Of a stretch of 64,000 bases of DNA, positions 59,274 through 64,000 are shown piece by piece. Source of the DNA: Apostichopus japonicus (Eukaryota; Echinodermata; Holothuroidea; Aspidochirotida; Stichopodidae). Within the stretch, counting starts at the first letter, position 1. The number at the start of each line of letters is the position of its first letter. Under the pieces are notes generated by a model that saw only the letters and a program-made list of their open reading frames with translations, was not told the DNA's origin and made no database searches. The translations under genes were made by a program, and so were the position numbers. The DNA lies in assembly GCF_037975245.1 (NCBI RefSeq), contig NC_092575.1:3742501-3806500 (forward strand), read 5' to 3'.

Positions 59274-59877
59274 CCATGTGCCATCAGGATTTAGGTGATG
59301 GCGCTATTACTTTATTATCTATGCATGACCACGTATCTGTCGTCGTGTAAAAAAAAATTATGAAGGGTGCTCTGTCAACAAGTTACATTGTAAATAATTT
59401 ATTAAAGGGGTACTTTGGATGTTTTTGACAGGAGGTCAGAGTTCTCGTCTCAATAACAGTTATACAACAAAAGAGCCGCTTCTCTTTATAAAGTTCAAAA
59501 TGCCACACTCAGGGGACCATGGAGTTGGGATGCACAGGGAGGAAAGTCCTCTCCCCTCCCCTTTTCCATCAGTTATGTCAAAACCATCCAAAATACCCCT
59601 TTCATAAATTATTTACAATCTTACTTTAATTTATTTACCCAGATCAAGACTATTTTGTCAAAGTAGTACACACTGTCCCTCCCTCAATCCCTTGTCAGAT
59701 CCCGGCTGCACTCTCAGTCAATAACACTTAGCAGCACCAAGGCTCATTGCTTACAACGGACAGAAGAGGCCAAACGTATTAAACGGCTGTTCGTATCGGT
59801 GACGAAAGATTTACGTGCTATCATGTTGTTTAAATAATAAGGTAATAGCGCCATCACCTAAATCCTTATGGCACATG
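59274..59877. mobile_element. Inverted-repeat (foldback) element, about 600 bases
   Basis: CATGTGCCATCAGGATTTAG and the following 25 bases (to 59318) reappear inverted at 59833-59877 with only about three mismatches. Weaker pairing extends inward about 30 bases. The 500-base interior has no recognised coding sequence. Confidence 0.65.
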
Positions 59878-59994
59878 TTATATATTGTCCACCCACTATT
59901 GTAAGAATGTCATTTTGAAAAGTGGAGAGTGCATTTAGCTTCCTACTTGAGGTCATTAGTTCTAAGTCGAATTTGAAATGAACACAAACACAAC

Positions 59995-60000
59995 TTTATT
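59995..60000 (-). terminator. Putative poly(A) signal of CCDC92
   Basis: AATAAA on the minus strand, 324 bases after the CCDC92 stop codon. Confidence 0.4.
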
Positions 60001-60323
60001 AAGTTTCAAAAACCATGTTACCGTGAATACAAAAGCTCATGTGTCAAGCAGTTTCACATAAATTATTCAAGAATGATTTTTTTAAAAGCATTAGCTTTCT
60101 CTTTTAAGAAAGTTTCAATCATTAAAAGGCATCTTTGATGATTCAATTAAAAAGTTTTAACTAGCACTCACATATATTCATAAGTACTCTTCATTCAAAT
60201 AGCACACTAGAAATGCCTTTTAAAAGATTTTTAGCAAGGTGATGGAAATTTATAATTATAGTCTCTGAAAGATGATGCAAGGTGGTCTCAAAGGTCCAAT
60301 CAAGTTTAAGCAGAGGTCAAAGG

Positions 60324-61063
60324 TTAGGAACTATCACCATTCGACTGCTGAGCTGCGTGGAGATCTTTGCTTCTCTGATGGACTGCCTGCACAGCTAAGG
60401 AGCCGATCTCTGTGGAATCTGATTCCCGATGCTTGGAGACCCTGACGGCCCTCCTGGAGTAATACGGACTGTCTTGGGACAACTGCGAAATTGGAGGCAA
60501 GATTGGCGGGGCGGGTTTTATATGAATGTCTGAAGTTGCCCTGTCCACCTTTGCGACGTAAGCTGAGATCTCCCTCTCGTCGAATGAGCGCGTGTTCCCG
60601 GGAGATGAAAGACGTCTGCTACGCTGAGAGGAATCGTCGCGGCTCTCGGCAACGGTTACTTTTCCATCCTTCTGGACCGGCACGGACTCCATACTGATGG
60701 GCGTCCTGACTCTCCTCCTGTGAGAGGGAGGTGGGTTCTGCGGCGGCTGAGGACTGTTGCTGTGGGTCCGTTGGTCTGTCACATGGTCCTTGACATTGTG
60801 TCTGACTAAAGCCATCTGGTGCAGTTGACTGGTAAGATATGCAATATTGGCCGACTTTTGATCCAGTTCATTATTCATGGTAGACAACTTCTGCTTATTT
60901 TGTTTAACCTGGGCTAGCAGTTTCTTTTCATTCAGTTTCAGTTGTTGTTCCAGACTGAATATCTTCCTATCTCTTTCCTCTAACTGTCTGTTAATTGCCT
61001 CTACTTGATTCTCAGCCTTCGTAAGTTTAGCCTCAAGCTTCTGTTGTACCTCATGGTGTTGAT
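60324..61063 (-). CDS. CCDC92: CCDC92 exon 2
   Basis: Acceptor TGTTTTGGTCAG on the minus strand; stop TAA at 60326-60324. Holds most of the coiled coil and the whole low-complexity C-terminus. Confidence 0.93.
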
Positions 61064-62242
61064 CTGACCAAAACAAAAACAAAAAGATTATGACAGATAA
61101 TGGAAACCATCACTGGAACTGTCAAAGTGTCTTGAACTTACCTATTAAAATAAAACTGAAGGGAAATGATAGGGGTAGGGTTAGGGGAACAGACTTGTTC
61201 TTCTGAGTAAAGTAGATTTGTAGACTTATTTCTGTAATTCATCATGAAGGACGATATGACACGGAGGTTCAGTTTGCCTTGTCAAGTAAAACATGTACCT
61301 AAAAAGTTTAACATCAAATGAGTCTAAATGTGTCACAATTTGTCCTTATCTTGAAAGAAATGGTTATGGTTCCAAAGCTGTATGGAACTTTGGCAAAGAG
61401 AGAAAACTGCATTCAGTTTATATTGTCAAGACAATTAGTGTGAGTTACTTAAAGGATGATGTAAGGGACACAACAAATTTTGATGTTGAAGCCAGCTAAA
61501 ACATAGCTATATACCTCTTTTAATTTATTTCTGAGCAATGCCCTTTAAACAGCTGAGCTAATCAATTTAATTGTCTGAACTACATATGGTCTAACAGTGT
61601 ATTAATGTACACAGACCACTAGGTCAGATCCTCATATCCAACCCAAAAACTCAAATGGAAAAAGACTATAAGATGACCGTTGATGTTTATCATGATGTTT
61701 ATCATGCATTATAAGCTTTCATGGACAGATAGTATTTGAAATTTTTCTAAGGATGTTCTAATTTTATGAAGGTAAAACCACATGTTTCAGTTGAGTTATT
61801 AACAGCTATTAACAACTAAAACTATGGATTAACATTAAGGCCTACACTGAGGAGCTAACAATACAACAAATTTAGCCTTAAAGGAATAATCCAGAAGTAA
61901 GGCCAATTTTAACTGGAAAGAATCTTGAAAACTGGATTAGCTACAGAAACATTCCTAGCTCTCAAATGTTAATGTTTTTTTTTTAAATTTATTTATTGGA
62001 CTGTAACATATCAAAACAAAAATTCTGCCTAAAGTCATCTATGAATGTATTAACTAAAGAGGGTACACACCTTCATCAATGTCATCACTCTTCATTGCTA
62101 ACTCAAAGGTTAGGTCTGCACATTTCTTTTGTAGTTTTTGTAGTTCTCCATGAAGTCCCTGGAGAGTCTGTGCATGCTCCTGTTGCATGAACAAGATGGA
62201 ACTCTGGGCATTCCTTAACTGCACTTCAATTGATCCTGCCAT
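60324..62242 (-). CDS. CCDC92: Coiled-coil domain-containing protein 92 orthologue, 2 coding exons
   Basis: Exons 62242-62071 and 61063-60324 (phase 1) give 303 residues. The N-terminal half is a coiled coil (about 4-145). VQLRNAQSSILFMQQEHAQT and LQGLHGELQKLQKKCADLTF match vertebrate CCDC92 (ENQLHSAQKNLLFLQREHAS, LKGLHAEIRRLQQHCTDLTY) nearly position by position, and ANIAYLTSQLHQM matches its IAYLTSQLH. The C-terminal half is Ser/Pro/Arg-rich and disordered, with a PPILPPIS motif resembling the vertebrate VIPPI. In vertebrates CCDC92 is a centriolar/ciliary protein that binds CEP164. The length is close to the human 331. The gene is convergent with the F-box gene. Confidence 0.93.
61064..62070 (-). 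other. CCDC92 intron
   Basis: 1.0 kb, AT-rich, no feature recognised apart from a GGGGTAGGGTTAGGGG phrase near 61171-61187. Confidence 0.85.
62071..62242 (-). CDS. CCDC92: CCDC92 exon 1 (first coding exon)
   Basis: ATG at 62242-62240 followed by AGSIEVQLRNAQSS; donor GTGTGT after GATGAAG. The start agrees with the N-terminus of vertebrate CCDC92. Confidence 0.92.
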
Positions 62243-64000
62243 TATTTCTTAAGGTGGAAAAGGAGTTCCTAATTAATTTTACCTGCCAAAGAGAAGAAGA
62301 TACATGATATGAGCATGGATGTTAGAATGAATAACAAATTAAGTTAGGCCGTACAAGGCCCTAAGTTTATATTGCTAACTTACAGTAACTAAGTAAGGTA
62401 CTTTGAATCGGCTATTAAGTACTTATTAATAATATGGACAAATAAATAATATTAGCCTTTATCTATGCTAGGTAATGTATAAATTGTTAAGTCAGTAAAA
62501 CTTGGTAGTAGTAAGACAGTTAGGGCTTAGTATTAAAATGTGCACGGTTACTATGATTTCAAGAGGTCAACTCTAGTCTAATAAGTAATATTATTGCCTA
62601 GGCGTCGTACTAGATCCTTGGCTAGGCTTAAGTTAGAGTTAGGCTACAGTTGCATTGATTTAGTTAATCATGGTCACAAATCTCACTTGTTGACAAACGT
62701 ACTGGAAGTTTGAACTCTGATGTAAGTACTAAGTTTGTATCGAACGGGCTTAAATCTTACCTAGCCGGATCGAGACCATGTATCAACAGCATCATTCCGC
62801 AGTGACATATAATAACTTCCCGATAAGATTGCAGAGCAATGCGCGATCATTGTGAAGTCACATAAGAGCTGTAGTGTAGGCTTCTATAGTCTAATATATT
62901 GTTAGAATAGGGATTATATGTAATTATAGTGCACCGTTAACATTGTTCAATACTACGTATGTTTACATACTATCGCCTAGACTAAAGCAACATAACAACG
63001 ACACGAAAAGAATTCACATACGGGAACTCTTGATATCTTGAAATTAACAAAGCTAAAGAGCGCCATCAGTCAAACGTTACAAAACGTGCATAAACCACAC
63101 GCGTTCCCGGACTCTTAACGTTGCAAGTGAAACAAAGTTGTCTGGCTGAATGCGTCCGTAAACTTGCGTATGTATTTGAAACTAAAGTTAAACTTTACCC
63201 AAACTAATTGCTGACACATTTTCTTTAAATTCTGGATGGATTACGGCTTGTTTTCACTAAGCCAATGTATTTTGTTATTGCAGATAACTTGCCAAGCATT
63301 TCGCATCGTGCATATAACGTTGACTAGCCTTAGCCTCTCTTAAGTCTTACGTTAGGCAAGGGCTAGGCTGGTTGGAGATTAGTTAAGGCGGCCAGCCTAG
63401 GTTTGGCATAGCATAGATCCTAGGTTAGAGTGATTGTGTTAGGTTAGTCTGTATAACATACGAACCTATTTTTAATCCTTTTTTCTTCGTAATTTTATAT
63501 TTTTCGAACTTCTAATCAAAATATTTTAAAAAAAGGTACTAATTTAGAATCTGTAACATTCGACTATTTCTGTTAATCCATATCCCGCTTACTATCTCTC
63601 TCCCACATTCATGTAATCACTCCCTATCTCCACCTCCCAATCTTCTATCTCCTAATCCTAACCGGATTATACAGTTGTTATTATGCCGATTCAAAGTAAG
63701 CTTTCCCATTCATATGGTACGGATTCTAAAAGTTAGGCCAAAAAAAAATATTTTACTTGAGACATGTTTCTGAAAATTGATGTTAATGCCTAGGCTACTG
63801 TTAATGGCCCTCAAACTTACGGTTAAATCATAAAAAAGCAAAATTATTGTTTATTCCAATATGATTCTTCCATTGTTAGGCTAATTCTACTTCAGTTTTT
63901 GTGATTATTGCAACAAGTGTAAATTATACTCCATAGGTCTAGTGGGCATATGGTCTTGGGGGATGTGTCATTACGCCATCGGTACTTTCCACTGTATTAA
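62243..64000. other. 5' UTR, first intron and upstream region of CCDC92
   Basis: On the minus strand, CTTTGGCAG just upstream of the ATG (about 62284) looks like an acceptor. GGCTAG followed by GTAAGATTT looks like a donor, with the exon ending at 62761. This suggests a non-coding first exon starting somewhere above 62761. The promoter would lie in about 62800-63300, where nothing diagnostic is visible. The rest is rich in TAGGCT/AGCCTA phrases (63325-63440). Confidence 0.5.
62761..62870 (-). other. Putative non-coding first exon of CCDC92 (upper limit uncertain)
   Basis: Inferred from a consensus donor (GTAAGA) at 62760-62755 on the minus strand and the acceptor near 62284. The transcription start is not visible, so the outer border is arbitrary. 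Confidence 0.35.

Larger units (their letters stand above)
56895..60323. other. Convergent intergenic region between F-box and CCDC92 genes
   Basis: No gene supported. Contains the F-box poly(A) signals, a pair of long inverted repeats (59274-59345 and 59797-59877), and three scattered copies of an AGGGTACTCTGTCAACAAGTT-like phrase near 58907, 59072 and 59362. On the minus strand an AATAAA at 60000-59995 could end the CCDC92 transcript. Confidence 0.7.

Noticed and set aside
61171-61190. Telomere-like GGGGTAGGGTTAGGGG phrase as an interstitial telomere
   Set aside because: Only one TTAGGG unit and no array.

Overview
This is eukaryotic nuclear DNA: short coding exons with consensus GT/AG borders, kilobase introns, dense microsatellites, SINEs and small non-autonomous DNA transposons, about 35% GC. 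Gene content (ionotropic glutamate receptor, retinol-dehydrogenase-like SDR, F-box protein, CCDC92) is animal. Several traits suggest a marine invertebrate deuterostome, most likely an echinoderm such as a sea cucumber: long AT introns, many poly-G/poly-C runs, recurrent TAGGCCTA palindromes, and SINEs with an AGCGCT-type end and TTA tail. The species is inferred, not proven.

Layout. (1) 1-35485, + strand: the 3' part of an ionotropic glutamate receptor gene. I assembled fourteen exons by splice sites and reading phase, including 54-, 57- and 66-nt exons. They encode about 763 residues: the rest of the amino-terminal domain, the two-lobed ligand-binding domain, M1, the M2 pore loop, M3, M4 and a short C-tail. 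The 5' exons lie before the window. (2) 35486-41415: intergenic, with a dispersed MITE-like repeat and two back-to-back foldback elements built from AGATATCT palindromes. (3) 50025-41416, - strand: a complete four-exon membrane-anchored SDR (381 aa) whose catalytic Ser position is Ala. (4) 50026-54552: divergent intergenic region with a hAT-like MITE and a GCGC-rich stretch before the next gene. (5) 54553-56894, + strand: a two-exon F-box protein (486 aa). (6) 56895-60323: convergent 3' region with an inverted-repeat element. (7) 62242-60324, - strand: a two-exon CCDC92 orthologue (303 aa) with a probable non-coding 5' exon near 62761.

The four genes have no evident shared pathway; as usual in animal genomes they are independent neighbours. 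The observations most worth a second look are: a glycine/D-serine-receptor-like Trp-Asp pair in the glutamate receptor with other ligand contacts changed; a triplicated splice acceptor plus exon start before M1; the SDR without its catalytic serine; the AGATATCT foldback pair; at least 16 TGACGTCA palindromes in 64 kb; and a 600-bp ATGT microsatellite that appears to be the expanded tail of a SINE.

No tools were run. Exon borders are predictions from motif, phase and family alignment by eye.
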